A DNA stretch of 64,000 nucleotides, from assembly GCF_021869535.1 (NCBI RefSeq), contig NW_026262701.1, forward strand, positions 7,145,501-7,209,500. The letters run 5' to 3'. Made by a program: the position numbers and the translations under genes. Origin of the DNA: Mytilus californianus. Taxonomy: Eukaryota; Mollusca; Bivalvia; Mytilida; Mytilidae. How positions within the stretch are numbered: position 1 is the stretch's first letter; each line of letters begins with the position of its first letter. Below the pieces are notes generated by a model. The model worked only from the letters and a program-made list of their open reading frames with translations. It was not told the DNA's origin and did no database searches. Positions 22,140-33,460 of the stretch are shown in pieces.

Positions 22140-22504
22140 TTTTGTCGAGCCTGTGACATTTATGTCGCGAAAGCAAGTCATACCGATCCTAGATTCCGTC
22201 GTAGGGGGCGTCAACATTTAGGTTCAGTCTGTGGTTAAAGTTTTTTTAAACATCATTAACTTTGTCAAACCTTCATGGAATTTTATGAAATTTAGACAGA
22301 AGCTTGTTTGTGACCAAAATACAGTATCCAGAGCAAAATTTTGAAAATATTTATTTCCATTTTTCCGTATTTTACTGATAAATGGACTGAGTTTTTTTAC
22401 AGATAACAAGTAGATACAGTCTAGTGTTTTTGTTTGTTAATTAATAAATCAATTACTTTGTCAGACCTTCATAGAATTTTATGAAACTTTGGCAGAAGCT
22501 TTTT
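22140..22504. mobile_element. Dispersed repeat fragment (TTTTTGTCGAGCCTGTGACA family)
   Basis: Starts with CCTTTTTGTCGAGCCTGTGA and contains GCGAAAGCAAGTCATACC. A second diverged sub-copy (CAGACCTTCATAGAATTTTA near 22461) matches text at 22267 (CAAACCTTCATGGAATTTTA), showing an internal tandem of roughly 200 bp. The right boundary abuts the next element. Confidence 0.5.
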
Positions 22505-23533
22505 AGCTCACCTGGCCCACAGGGCCAAGTGAGCTTTTCTCATCATTTGGCGTCCGTCGTCTTCATCTGTCGTCAGCTTTTACAAAAATCTTCTCCTCTG
22601 AAACCACTGGGCCAAATTTAACCAAACTTGGTCACAATCATCATTAGGGTATCTATTTTAAAAAATGTGTCCGATGACCCCGCCCATCCAACCAAGATGG
22701 CCGCCATGGCAAAAAATAGAACATAGGGGTAAAATGTAGATTTTGGCTTATATCTCTGAAACCAAAGCATTTAGAGTAAATCTGACAGGGTAAAACTGAT
22801 AATCAGGTCAAGATCTATCTGCATTGTTATTTTCAGACAAATCTGACAACTCGTTGTTGGGTTGCTGCCCCTGAATTGGTAATTTTAAGGAAATTTTGCA
22901 GTTTTTGGTTATTTTCTTGAATATTATTATAGATAGAGATAAACTGTAAACAGCAATAATGTTCAGCAAAGTAAGATCTACAAATAAGTCTCATGACCAG
23001 AATTGTCAGTCGACCCCTTTAGGAGTTATTGCCCTTTATAGTCAATTTTTAACAATTTTTCGTAAATTTTTGTAATCTTTTACAAAAATCATCTTCTCTG
23101 AAACTGCTTAGACAAATTTAACCATACTTGGCCTTAATCATTATTGGGGTATCTTGTTTAAAAAATTTGTCCGATGACCCCGCCTTCCAACCATTATGGC
23201 CGACATGGTTAAAAATAGAACATAGGGGTAAAATGCAGTTTTTGGTTTATATCTCTGAAACTAAAGCATTTAGAGCAAATCTGACAGGTGGCAAAAATGT
23301 TCATGAGATTTAGATTTATCTGCCCTGAAATTTTCAGACGAATCCGACAACCCATTGTTGGGTTGCTGCCCCTGAGTTAGTAATTTTACAGAAATTTTGC
23401 AGTATTTTGTTTTTATCTTAGATATCATTATAATATCTAATATTGTTAGTTATGAATTTAACCTTATTTTACATGATTTCCAAAGCATCAGTAAATACAG
23501 GTGAGTGACACAGGCACTTGAGAGCCTCTAGTT
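22505..23533 (+). mobile_element. Hairpin-ended dispersed element, copy 1
   Basis: The left end AGCTCACCTGGCCCACAGGG then CCAAGTGAGCT is a near-perfect palindrome. The right end is AGGTGAGTGACACAGGCACT then TGAGAGCCTCTAG. Inside, a unit of about 510 bp is repeated twice (TGTCCGATGACCCCGCC at about 22667 and 23170). The ends match the copies at 26751-28117 and 48498-49792. No transposase ORF, so it is non-autonomous. I recognise the family as very common in bivalves. Confidence 0.8.
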
Positions 23534-25100
23534 TATGATTAAGAGATAATGTCTGAAGCAAACTTTTGAAAATATACTTTCATTTCCAGTAATGTTATGA
23601 AACTTGGACAGAAGCTTATCTTCAAGACCAAGAAATAGCTTCTAAAGAAAAGGTTTGATTTTTTTTTCAATTCTATATTTTACTGATAAATGGACTGACT
23701 TTTTAAGTCAACATTACACTTTTACACTGACAGCAGCAATGGTAGGCGAGACACAGGGTTCCTTAGAATGTAGTAACCAAGTGCTGTTACTTTGGTCCTG
23801 ATGAAAAGTCAGATATGGCTTTAAGTGGCAATAAAGGTGGTCAAATTGTGTTGATTTTCAAAGATCTTCTCTCTAAATCATTGAACCCATTGAAACCAAA
23901 TTTACCAGATATGTTCCTGTCAAGGTCCTTTACAGATGTTACTCTGATTTAGTTTAAACATATTTTATTGTCCAAAAATATTGACAATAGGATAAGACAC
24001 AAGTTTTGCAACTTAGAACGTCTTCTCAGTTACTCTGATGCCAATCAAACATTCAATATGGCCTAAAACAGAGGCCAAGTTTCCATTGAAACCATTTGAT
24101 AATTTCTTTTCAAGAACAGAGATTAAGATGAAACAAACCCTGTAAGAATGTTCTTTAGAACTTACTTGTCAAGAGTTGTTAGTTTGGTACTATTTAAAAG
24201 TCCAATGTAGTTCAGGGGCCAAAAATGGGGTCCATTCATCCAATTTTCAAACATTTTCTTTCTAGAGAAAAAAAAACAAACAATTTAATTGAAACTTGAC
24301 AGCAGTCTACAGCTTGTTACTGCTACTTTCAGAAATTTTAAAAGGTCATCAGTATGGGCTAAATTTTACACTGAAACATTATGGGAAGTTACAATCAAAG
24401 AACAAATGAAAACAAAACAAAACAGAAATGTTCTTTAGAGTACTTATATGTTAATTTTTGGTTCTGATGAAAAGCCTATATTTACTATTTGGCCAAATAC
24501 ATTAAAATGAGTGAAACTGCTTCCTATTATAATAGCTTCTAGTTTAAGGTTGTATGAATTTAATGACTCAGTGAACCCCTTCGCCCCCAATCCCGCCTGT
24601 AGTTGTGATGGTGACCACCATTCTTTGATGACCTGTATGACCCTGCATACTTTTTAATAACTGCCCCAGCTGAACTGTTGACAGCAGGGACTTCAACCAT
24701 GCAATTAATGGTCCATAAACTCTTCTCAGATGTGTGTTTATGAAAATATGGCAACTTTAATCGCCTTTTTAGAGTTCAAAATCGGAAAAACGTGAAAAGT
24801 AGCCAAAATCAGGTGGGGTGGGAGTCTTTTGATGGTTACTACGTTACTTGTATGGGCTGTAGGTATTAACTATTATCATAAATACATGCATTGATGGTAC
24901 AGGAACACAAGGAGGTATAATATGGCAAAAAGAAATCTGGTCTGTAAAATCTAGGTCACAGTTTTGGCAGAAATCTGTAAAAACAGACATTTAGGCAGAC
25001 CTGGCTTGCCAATAATAATTCCCCAACAAGACACTCAAGTCACATTTACTTCCAGTCGGTAAGTATGGACTGCAGTAACTATAAGGTAATGCTTGAATGA
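23534..25100. other. Degraded repeat fragments
   Basis: Between 23560 and 24520 there are several diverged pieces related to the interior of the hairpin-ended family (CATTGAAACCAAATTTACCA, AATTGAAACTTGACAGCAGT, AATATGGCCTAAA). No coding gene. Confidence 0.45.
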
Positions 25101-25109
25101 CAAAGAAAC

Positions 25110-25500
25110 ACAGTTTGGTCAATGTTCACCTCTCAAGGTCGTATTAAAATCGAAAAATAGACTGAAAATGACCATCTCATACAAAACATAGGCTTTGAAG
25201 TTTTCTTCCCAAGTACATTTACAGTGCAAGCAAAAAACACCAAAAAACCTAGCATGTAATATTTGGTATAAGGGATCCTTGCAAGGTCTCAGTGACGTGT
25301 TCGTCAGACAGGTCATTATTTCGTGTATATAATGCATATCGATATCTGCCTTGCATGGTTCATATGACCGTGACCTTTTTTTCATGTTTTATTGGTGAAT
25401 GTAAAGTTTTCGTGGATAGGAAACGTTAACTATATTTGGTGTGGAATGATTACAATGTGTGATCCGTCTGGCAGGGTTCATCTGAGATTGACTCCATTTA
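25110..25500. mobile_element. Dispersed repeat related to 37050-37345
   Basis: Contains AACTATATTTGGTGTGGAAT and TTCATCTGAGATTGACTCCA, which parallel AACTATATTTGGTGTTTGGA and TTCATCTGACCTTGACCTCA in the later copy. Both also carry TTCATGGTTCA or GCATGGTTCATATGACC text. Non-coding. Confidence 0.6.
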
Positions 25501-26070
25501 CATGTACAATTTATAATGTGAAATGTATGTTATACTTGTAGTAAAATCTTAAAGATTTTCATCATAAAATCAATCATGATCAGTAAAACAGGCGAGACAT
25601 TTCAGCGTGTGTACTCTTTTTAAAACCATGCTCTATTCATGGAGTGACAATTCGTTATGTTACATAAGTCCGACTTAGAACATCACCACCAACTAACAAG
25701 CAAGTTCTTTTTTTCTCAACGAAATTCTTATTTAGTGCGTAGAACCTTAGATAAGAATTTAGCTAAATAGCCGTAAAGATATTCCCATTAAATGCTTCTT
25801 TTGTTATTTAGGAAAGAGTTAACATGATTTTTGCATTTAAAAAAAATTCTGATATAATTGGGCCAAAAATTTCTGATTCTGAGAGGAAAGGGCAGTACTC
25901 TCTTTATAAACCTTAAAGTTGGCCTACACTAGTCACTCTGCTGAAGTTATGAGAAAAACACGGTCGGTCTCACATACTTAATTCCTGTATGTTATACTGT
26001 GACATATATTTATAGTTGTTTAAGCATGTTATACATTTTTAGTGGAAAAATCTTAAGTATGACACAGACA
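25501..26070. other. Intergenic, nothing recognised
   Basis: AT-rich DNA without supported features. Confidence 0.4.
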
Positions 26071-26227
26071 GTCATTACATCATCTTATGCAGTGTATCAC
26101 AGTGTGACCGAATTCTAAACAACAATCGCTCGTAAAGAAGTTTGTCATTACATCATCTTATGCAGTGTATCACAGCGTGACCGTAACAACAATCGCTCGT
26201 AAAGAAGTTTGTCATTACATCATCTTA
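26071..26227 (+). repeat. 73-bp tandem repeat, two copies plus the start of a third
   Basis: GTCATTACATCATCTTATGC starts at 26071 and 26144, and a third copy starts at 26211 but is broken at 26227 by a 2.87 kb element. The rest of the third copy resumes at 29094 (TTATGCAGTGTATCACAGTG) and ends about 29153. Copy 2 carries a short deletion around GTGACCGTAACAAC, so it is 67 bp. Confidence 0.92.
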
Positions 26228-26802
26228 GGGGACGACCATTTGATATTCTGGGGGGGGGGGGGGAGGATTTTGAAAATAAATAAACTCGGCCTTGATAATA
26301 ACAAAAATGAATGGTTTGTTCTGTGGTAGCTTGAAAATAAATAACCTGACTTACAATGTATTGAAAATAACTTGGCAGGTCTTTTAAGCCATTTTATAAA
26401 TGCTATTCTGAAGTATGAGATGGCACCAGATTCTTCCAAAATTTGTCTTTTTTCATATTTTTTTCGGGAAAATCTTCCCAAATCTTTTAATAATATGAAT
26501 ATTAATGTATTTGAAATGTTTGAAAATGGGTTTCATTTCACTTGAGGTATATTGTCTCGTGAACATTTACCTCACATTTATTACAGGGCCGTAACTACAT
26601 TGAGGCAAATGCCTCATGTTGGAAATTTCAAAACAAAAGCTTGTCTTCATATCAAATTGTTTTCATGGCAAGTGTCTTGCAAGAAGCAAGTTCTGTTCAC
26701 CCTCTGACGTAGCCCCTATTTTTTGAGATCCATGTTTCTCATTTATTTTTGGCTCACCTGGCCCAAAGAAAAGGGCCAGGTGAGCTTTTCTCATCACTTG
26801 GC

Positions 26803-26804
26803 GT

Positions 26805-26838
<34 letters not shown>

Positions 26839-26840
26839 TA
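26803..26840 (+). repeat. (GTC)n microsatellite
   Basis: About eleven GTC/CGT triplets follow GGCGTCCGTC. The shorter CCGTCGTC stretch at the same place in copy 1 is the likely seed. Confidence 0.9.
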
Positions 26841-26865
26841 ACTTTTTACATTTTGAACTTCTTCT

Positions 26866-27990
26866 AGAGAACCACTGAATGGAATAAAACCAAACATGGC
26901 ATGAATGTTCTTTTTGAGGTGCTGACCAAGTGTTGTTACTTTGAAGCCGATCCATCATTCAAGATGGCCACCAGCAGGGTACTTAGTTTATCATAGGACC
27001 CTATGGGAAATACATACAAATGTCTTCTCTAAGAGAACCACTGAATGGAATGAAACTAAACATGGCATGAATGTTCCTTATTAGGTGCTGACCAAGTGTT
27101 GTTATGTTGAAGCCGATCCATCATCCAAGATGGCCGCCAGCGGAGGACTTAGTTTAACATAGGACCCCGTATGGGAAATACAAACAAATGTCTTCTTTTA
27201 GAGAACCACTGAATGGAATGAAACCAAACATGGCATGAATGTTCCTTATGAGGTGTTGACCAAGTGTTGTTACTTTGAAGCCGATCCATCATTCAAGATG
27301 GCCACCAGCAGGGGACTTAGTTTAACATAGGACCCTATGGTAAATACATACAAATGTCTTCTCTAAGAGAACCACTGATTGGAATGAAACAAAACATGGC
27401 ATGAATGTTCCTTATTAGGTGCTGACCAAGTGTTGTTATGTTGAAGCCGATCCATCATCCAAGATGGCCGCCAGCGGAGGACTTAGTTTAACATAGGACC
27501 CTATGGGAAAAACATACAAATGTCTTCTTTTAGAGAACCACTGAATGGAATGAAACCAAACATGGCATGAATGTTCCTTATGAAGTGCTGACCAAGTGTT
27601 GTTACTTTGAAGCCGATCCATCATCCAAGATAGCCACCAGCTGGGGACAGTATTTAACAAACGACCCTATGGACAATACATATAAATGTCTTCTTTTAGA
27701 GAACCACTGAATGGATTGTAACCAAACATGGCATGAATGTTCCTTATGAGGTGCTGACTAAGTGTTGTTACTTTGAAGCTGATCCTTCATCCACGATGGC
27801 CGCCAGCGGGGGGACTTCCTTTAACAGAAGACCCTATTGGAAATACATACAAATGATTCTTTTAGAGGTGCACCGAATGGAATGAAACCAAACATGGCAT
27901 AAATGTTTCTTATCAGGTGCTGATAAAGTGTTGCTACTTTGTTGCTGATTTACTGTTCAAGATGGCCACCAGGATTTTTATTAAATTACA
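26866..27990 (+). repeat. 166-bp tandem array, 7 copies
   Basis: AGAGAACCACTGAATGGAAT starts at 26866, 27032, 27200, 27366, 27532 and 27698, with a diverged start at 27864. Each unit contains CAAACATGGCATGAATGTTC, CTGACCAAGTGTTGTTACTT and AAGATGGCCGCCAGC. The period is close to one nucleosome core plus linker. The open minus-strand frame at 27436-27660 is a by-product. Confidence 0.93.
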
Positions 27991-28117
27991 GGGCCGATAT
28001 TAAACCAAATTTCGCTCATTATTAGGGTATCTGTTATGATTTTAATCTATTTTAACATGATTTCCAAAACCAAAGTAGAATCAGGTGAGCGACACAGGCT
28101 CTTGAGAGCCTCTAGTT

Positions 28118-29093
28118 ATTTTTCTGTGTTGATTGTCTATAATGTTTGTCGTTTTGTGTTTTATCTGTTCCCGGGTTCGTCTTTTGTTCATTGATTACCC
28201 TTCTTTATGACTATTCTCTTAGTGTTGCATTCTATTTGTAATTTAGTAATTATGTTTTAAACTTGAGTTTTATTATATTTAAGGACCTTTTGTCTATTAC
28301 AAACTACTTTAAATTGTATCCCAGTTAGGAACTACATCAAGTTGTAATTGAAATGTGATATAAAAACTGACTTGACATAGTTATATCAATGATAATCAGC
28401 CCCCTCTTAACTTAATTTGAAAAAAAAACCATAATTGACAGGTATAAAAGGTTTTCTGCAAACTGAAACACTTTTTTGCGTTGTCCTACATATTGGTCTT
28501 TTGGTGTTGTCCCTAAAAACTAAAAGTCTTACACTGAATCTATATATTTTGCTTTGAGACCAGAATATTGTCAAAAAATTTAAACAGAACTTGCGTTTCA
28601 GATTAAGAAAGGGTCTGGGAAACGCGCATAATGCATGATTTTGCACCATTTTTTCTGTAGCTTCTTTGGGGCCTTCATACAGCGAACCCCAGACTCTTCG
28701 CTAATTTTTTTTCGCCTCGCTCCGCTCGGCGAAAATGTTTGACAACTTTTAAAAGAGGCTAGTTACAGCCCAGCTTTAATACCTTGTACGTATGCAATAT
28801 ATGCAGTTAGCAATTCAGAAGATTAACTTCCAGAGGAGGAGGATTAATTCTGATTGACTTAATTGACTATGTTTTTTATTTAAGAATTTAAAAATTGTAT
28901 GTTTTCAAATATTATAAATATAATTGTGAAAATAGATAATCAGTCCCTTGTTTTAATGAAAATGAAAAATCATGCTTCAACAGTGCAGAAAATAAATAAT
29001 CTGTCCTTTTGGTCCACAAAAATAAATAACTCATCCAAAACAAATCCTCCTGCCCCCCCCCCCCCCCTTCCAGAATATCAAATGGTCGTCCCT
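28118..29093. other. Right arm of the TIR element, non-coding
   Basis: Contains a GC-rich word TTCGCCTCGCTCCGCTCGGC at about 28709 (a close relative, TCGCCTCGCTCCACTCGGCA, is at about 30086), three GAAAATAAATAA-type subterminal repeats and a run of about 16 C before the terminal repeat. Confidence 0.55.
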
Positions 29094-29153
29094 TTATGCA
29101 GTGTATCACAGTGTGACCGAATTCTAAACAACAATCGCTCGTAAAGAAGTTTG

Positions 29154-30420
29154 ATAGAAATGAAGGTACTGCATTTGCAATCCTGGCAAAAAGAGGTAGA
29201 GCTAATTTCCTTTAATTTATTTTATACCGTATGGCCATTTTCTATATATAAATGACTTCAGTTAGTTTCTTCACTAATATTCTTAGTTTCGAAGTTTAAT
29301 GCGTTCACTTTGAAATTCTAACACAATTGTTTTGTATTTCTTATTTTTTTTTCATTTAGAATGTATTAAAAGAAAATAAATCAGAAGGAAGGTATTAACC
29401 AGGATCAAATTCTATGGATTAAAGTCTTCGGGGAAAGCCCAAAATGATAAAAAAAATGACGATTTTATGCGGGGAAAGAGATATTTTTCCGCCATCTACA
29501 CCCCCTCTCCCACCAAATCTCATACATCCGTCACTGGCAAAGCTTTTAGATTTTGATTATGAATGTCAATCGATTCCTTTTTTGTTTTCGAAACTTGAAT
29601 ATTTTGTGATATTGCATCATAAGTGTCAACATCAATGTGTAACGATGGATATCATTTTGATTCTATTGATGAAAAGTATTATCTTTACCCAAATAAAAGG
29701 TACGATTTACCGCACCAAAATTGACATTTCTACAAATAATTTCTGTCCAATGATACGCGAGGCCAAAACATCTGGAAATCGAAAACCTAGTACCAACGTT
29801 GAAGAGCTGATACAACCAAAAAGGACCAAAATTGCAAAACTCGTACAAGTAATTATACACTTGCACGAAGGAGATATATTCCTTAATTCCAAATGATTTC
29901 CTACGTTTTAATTGCAAATTTCATAAAAACAATATCCGTATTTCCATGCAATTACCAAAGTACTTGGCCTGGGAAAATTTTAAGGCATGACAGGAATTAG
30001 ATAAATAAATGTTGCTTCGCTTCGAGCAAAACATTTAAATATCATTTATACAACATTGACATTTCCCGGCATAAAATCGTCAAAAAATTGTTCTCGCCTC
30101 GCTCCACTCGGCAGTATCTATTACGTTTTCTGGATTTACGTCCATATCAGCCCTGAATCCTCCAATGATTTTATTACAGAGCATATAATTCAGATTGACC
30201 GATTAATGATATATCTCGCCTCCCTTGAAGTTCATGCGATTTCCACAGCTTTTTGTATTATGAGATTTGAAAATCGAAAAATATTTTTGCCTCTAATTAA
30301 TGATTTTGGGTTAAGATTTTAAAATGGAGAAAGTAGCCTTCAAGCAAAAGAACTAAAATGGAGAAGGTATAGCCTTCAATCAAAAGAATTAAGAAGATAT
30401 CATGGGAGAATAAAAGAAAT
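29154..30420. other. Intergenic, no supported gene
   Basis: A 150-codon plus-strand frame at 29444-29896 has no recognisable motif, no splice signals and an opposing open frame, and I do not support it as a gene. A GC-rich TCGCCTCGCTCCACTCGG word lies near 30087. Confidence 0.4.
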
Positions 30421-30429
30421 ATAAATAAT

Positions 30430-30590
30430 AGAAAGACAGCCAACACCATGTTCAAAAGCGAAAAAAGAAGGAAAGACAAGCAACAGTCCATAAAACTACA
30501 CAGAAAACTAAACATTGAGCAACAAGAACCCCACCAAAAAACCAACGCCGAACTAATGTGCCCTGGAAGGGTAGGCATAGTCTTACACAG
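30430..30590 (-). mobile_element. Retroelement 3' region fragment
   Basis: Contains ACTACACAGAAAACTAAACA, GAACCCCACCAAAAAACC and CCTGGAAGGGTAGGCA. The same text lies next to the reverse-transcriptase tail at about 52590-52800 (CATAGAAAACTAAAGACTAA, GAACCCCACCAAAAACTGGG, CCGGAAGGGTAAGCA). I read it as a 3' piece of that retroelement family. Confidence 0.65.
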
Positions 30591-30850
30591 TTTTAGATCG
30601 ATGTTTTGAAAAATAAATTTATGAGTGCTATCCATCAAGCCAGACGAGATATCATCAAAAACATATCTATGCTCACCAATCAGATGTTCCATGTTAACAG
30701 GTTCGGAAGAGCTTCTCGTTACAAACTTAGTAGTCGATAATTTGTTTGGGATACTGGAATGACATCAAGTTATAAAACAATCAACTTTTATAATATTAAT
30801 AGTATATCAATGAAACCTTGCTTTCATTTGGAAAATTGGCATCCTAAGAC

Positions 30851-31476
30851 CCCGTTCACACTAGCATTTTTTTTAATCGATCTAATTTGAATCGATCTAA
30901 ATAAAACCAGTAAGCGTTCACATTAATTTATCTTTAATCATAACGATCTCTATCGCGTGTCGGTCTAATCTGAACCACTGCGTTCACACTATAATTAAAA
31001 ATGCAATCGATCTGACCTAATTACCCGTAAAACTCCAAACATTGTGTATAAATAGAAATACTTAATCAAATTTATGTGTTGGTACACTGATGTGTACAAA
31101 AATTAATGGATGAAGTTATTGTTTTTCTTGAACCACAAGTTCAAATTTTGATACTGGTGTTCCTGCAGTTTTCATTAATTTAAAAAAAAAACTGTGGCAA
31201 GAAAGTTACAACATTAAAAAATGTTGCGGTTCCTGAAAAGAAGAAAACAAAAACAAAATGCGCATAAATTATTTTCGATTCAATCGTACTAGTTTAAACC
31301 GATCTTTGCGTTCACGTTTAAAGTTAGATCGGTTCACTTTAGATCGATTCAAACTAAACTACCTCTTTTGGTGTTTTAGTTTAGACCGATTAAAGATCAA
31401 TTCAAAGCGTTCACATTAGCCCTTAAACCGATCTAAAGTGAACCGATCTAGTTTAAATCGATCTAAATATCCTTTC
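30851..31476. mobile_element. Repeat-motif cluster: CGTTCACA and GATCGATTTAAA words
   Basis: CGTTCACA or CGTTCACG occurs at about 30863, 30919, 30983, 31309 and 31410. TCGATCTAAAT/GATCGATTCAAA-type words occur around each in both orientations (for example AATCGATCTAATTTGAATCG and ATCGGTTCACTTTAGATCGA). The block is bounded by ordinary DNA. It is probably a non-autonomous element with many short internal repeats; no ORF. Confidence 0.6.
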
Positions 31477-31713
31477 AAGTACTTTGATTAATGGGTGTTA
31501 GATAAACCCTTTATTGACATAAAGGAGATCTTTTTACAGAGGAGATGTTCAAGACGATTTTTTCAAATTTTTCTTTAGTGGTTTAATTTTCTTTAAACTG
31601 AAGCGTTAGAATCTCATGAAACTAGGTCACGTTAAATCTTTCTTAATTTGGACCAGATCTTTACCGGGCCTTTTCCAGATCAATATAGTTAGCACATGCG
31701 TACAGATTATTTC

Positions 31714-31850
31714 ATTGGATGTATTGAAGTCTTTGGTGCCGTATCTTTCAGCATTTCCTAGATTGGATGTATTGAAGTCTTTGGCGTATCTTTCAGCATT
31801 TCCTAGATTGGATTATTGAAGTCTTTGGCGTATCTTTCAGCATTTCCTAG
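31714..31850 (+). repeat. 45-bp tandem repeat, 3 copies
   Basis: The unit contains ATTGGATGTATTGAAGTCTT and CGTATCTTTCAGCATTTCCT AG-type text, in copies of 48, 45 and 44 bp. Confidence 0.92.
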
Positions 31851-32977
31851 ATTGATTACAACGTCTATATGCTATTTCAATCACTATTTTATAAACTGGT
31901 ACATAGAATGTGCAAAATTCGATTTTTGGTTCGAATGTTTCTTTTTCATTAAACGTTTTTTAATCTGATAAATCCAATTTTATTAGTATTTTTATTCAGG
32001 AATATGCACGTTTTATGTGTCCCAGTAAGATGCATAAATATATCAAGCTTTTTTATCAAGGACTCGCATTAAATTGTACATGGTCCAATCTCTAAAAGTA
32101 CTAATAATTAAAGAATCGATAAAAACTATATGTATTATATGTTTTCCTAACTTTGACAATTATCTATGAAAACTGAGCGTTGAGGTAATCTCTAAAATGT
32201 ACTTTAATTGATCAAGCGTAAGTGTTGTGAACTTTGATGTGATCTTAAAACAAAGGATGTTACGTATTAAAAGTCGAACTGGTTATTTTAGAATTGATGC
32301 TATTCTAAATTCGTGCATGTTTTAATAATACTACATCTGAAAAGGCATACGAACTGATGTATTACCATCTCCTTTAATTCATATGATATTAATAGAAATA
32401 ACTGATGCATGAAAAGCAGGTCACGATCACTTATTTTCACATTTATACTAAAAGTTTTCGTTGAAAAGGAACCCAGATACTCTGAAAGTATATGCAATTC
32501 TAGTTCCAATAGTGGCATCAGTCAAATTTCTAATAACAATTAAAACAAACGGAAATAAGTCCACATAAGTATAACATAAATAGGAATAAATACTAGTTAT
32601 TTTTTTATCGAACTGCTTTGGACGAAAATAGCAAATCTTACGAACATAAATTCCAAGACCTGAACTTCTCGCCTAAATTTATATAAAACAAACTGATTTC
32701 GGTGATTGGTTCCAATCATAAACGAAAATATAGAAAATCAAGCAAAATCTCCTAACAGACTGGTAAGAAAAGTTTTAGAATTAACACTACTTTGTATTGC
32801 CTTAAGTGCTGTTCAACTTCGTTATTGATGTCACATTCCAATCAGTTTGGTTCCAGCGCTTAGTCTTGTGTAGACGTGCGCCTAGCGATCAAAATGTATA
32901 AGTCTAGTATCTTTGGTGAGTTTTTAGATAATCAGTATGTATGTTTATTTCACTGAACTAGTATACATTTTTGTTTA

Positions 32978-33115
32978 GGGACCAGCTGAAGCCCACCTCC
33001 GGGTGCGCGATTTTCTCGCTGTGTTGAAGATCCATTAGTGGCCTTGGGCTGTTTTCTGCTCTTTGGTCGAGTTGTTGTCTCTGACGCATTCCCCGTTTCC
33101 ATTCTCAATTTTATT
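32978..33115 (+). mobile_element. Dispersed repeat (CAGCTGAAGCCCACCTCCGG family)
   Basis: GGGACCAGCTGAAGCCCACC then TCCGGGTGCGCGATTTTCTC, followed by TGGTCGAGTTGTTGTCTC and CATTCCCCGTTTCCATTCTC, is a sequence I recognise as a frequent mussel interspersed repeat. No ORF. Confidence 0.6.
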
Positions 33116-33460
33116 TTATAAGTTCATATAATAACTTTGTGTCATGGGTTGGGGTGAAGGTGAGTTCACAAACGACATAAGGGCATTGTACGTATTGTAG
33201 TTATGTGGTTTCCTGAGACTTAATCATTTTATAATCATGTGACATATATAAATTTGTGGTGCTCAGGTGACATAAACAACTGAAAATGACCCCAATAAAT
33301 AATATGTGTGGTCAATATAACTAGCAAACAAATGCTTATGTAAATATTTAAGAAAAAAACAGTGGTCAAGTACTTTTAGTTCCGTTATACTCCATAGTAT
33401 TCGGACAAAACAAACACGACCTTTTAAAATTCGGTCAGTTGATATAGACATGTATTTTAT

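Larger units (their letters stand above)
26751..28117 (+). mobile_element. Hairpin-ended dispersed element, copy 2 (nested)
   Basis: The left end is GGCTCACCTGGCCCAAAGAA then AAGGGCCAGGTGAGC. The right end is CAGGTGAGCGACACAGGCTC then TTGAGAGCCTCTAG. It lies entirely within the TIR element 26228-29093. Instead of the 510-bp units of copy 1, its interior is mostly a 166-bp tandem array. Confidence 0.85.
26228..29093. mobile_element. TIR element (PIF/Harbinger-like by TTA target site), non-autonomous
   Basis: The left end GGGGACGACCATTTGATATT and the right end AATATCAAATGGTCGTCCCT are terminal inverted repeats of about 24 bp with one mismatch. They are followed inward by a G-run on the left and a C-run on the right. 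TTA flanks both ends (26225-26227 and 29094-29096). The intact neighbouring tandem copies show the empty site ATCATCTTATGCAGTG, which confirms a 3-bp duplication. Subterminal GAAAATAAATAA-type direct repeats occur at both ends. No transposase is visible, and the interior holds a different element (26751-28117). TTA target duplication and TIRs suggest PIF/Harbinger; that assignment is inference. Confidence 0.85.
31600..33460 (+). mobile_element. Long dispersed repeat, related in part to 44100-44815
   Basis: The left part (CTCATGAAACTAGGTCACGT, AGATCAATATAGTTAGC) parallels CGTGAAACTTGGTCAAGTTA and GAATCAATATAATTAACC at about 44140-44240. The right part (TGTGTGGTCAATATAACTAG, GTGGTCAAGTACTTTTAG, GACAAAACAAACACGACC at 33293-33423) parallels TGTGTGGTCAATATTACCCA, GATCAAGTACAGTTACCC and GACACAACAAACAATCCC at 44667-44785. 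Both are in the same orientation. The unit here holds extra insertions (45-bp tandem; 32978-33115 repeat). Confidence 0.5.

Noticed and set aside
27436..27660. Minus-strand 74-codon ORF
   Set aside because: Falls within the 166-bp tandem and repeats with the unit.
29444..29896. 150-codon plus-strand ORF
   Set aside because: No recognisable motif, opposing frames open over the same stretch, repeat-rich context and no splice signals.
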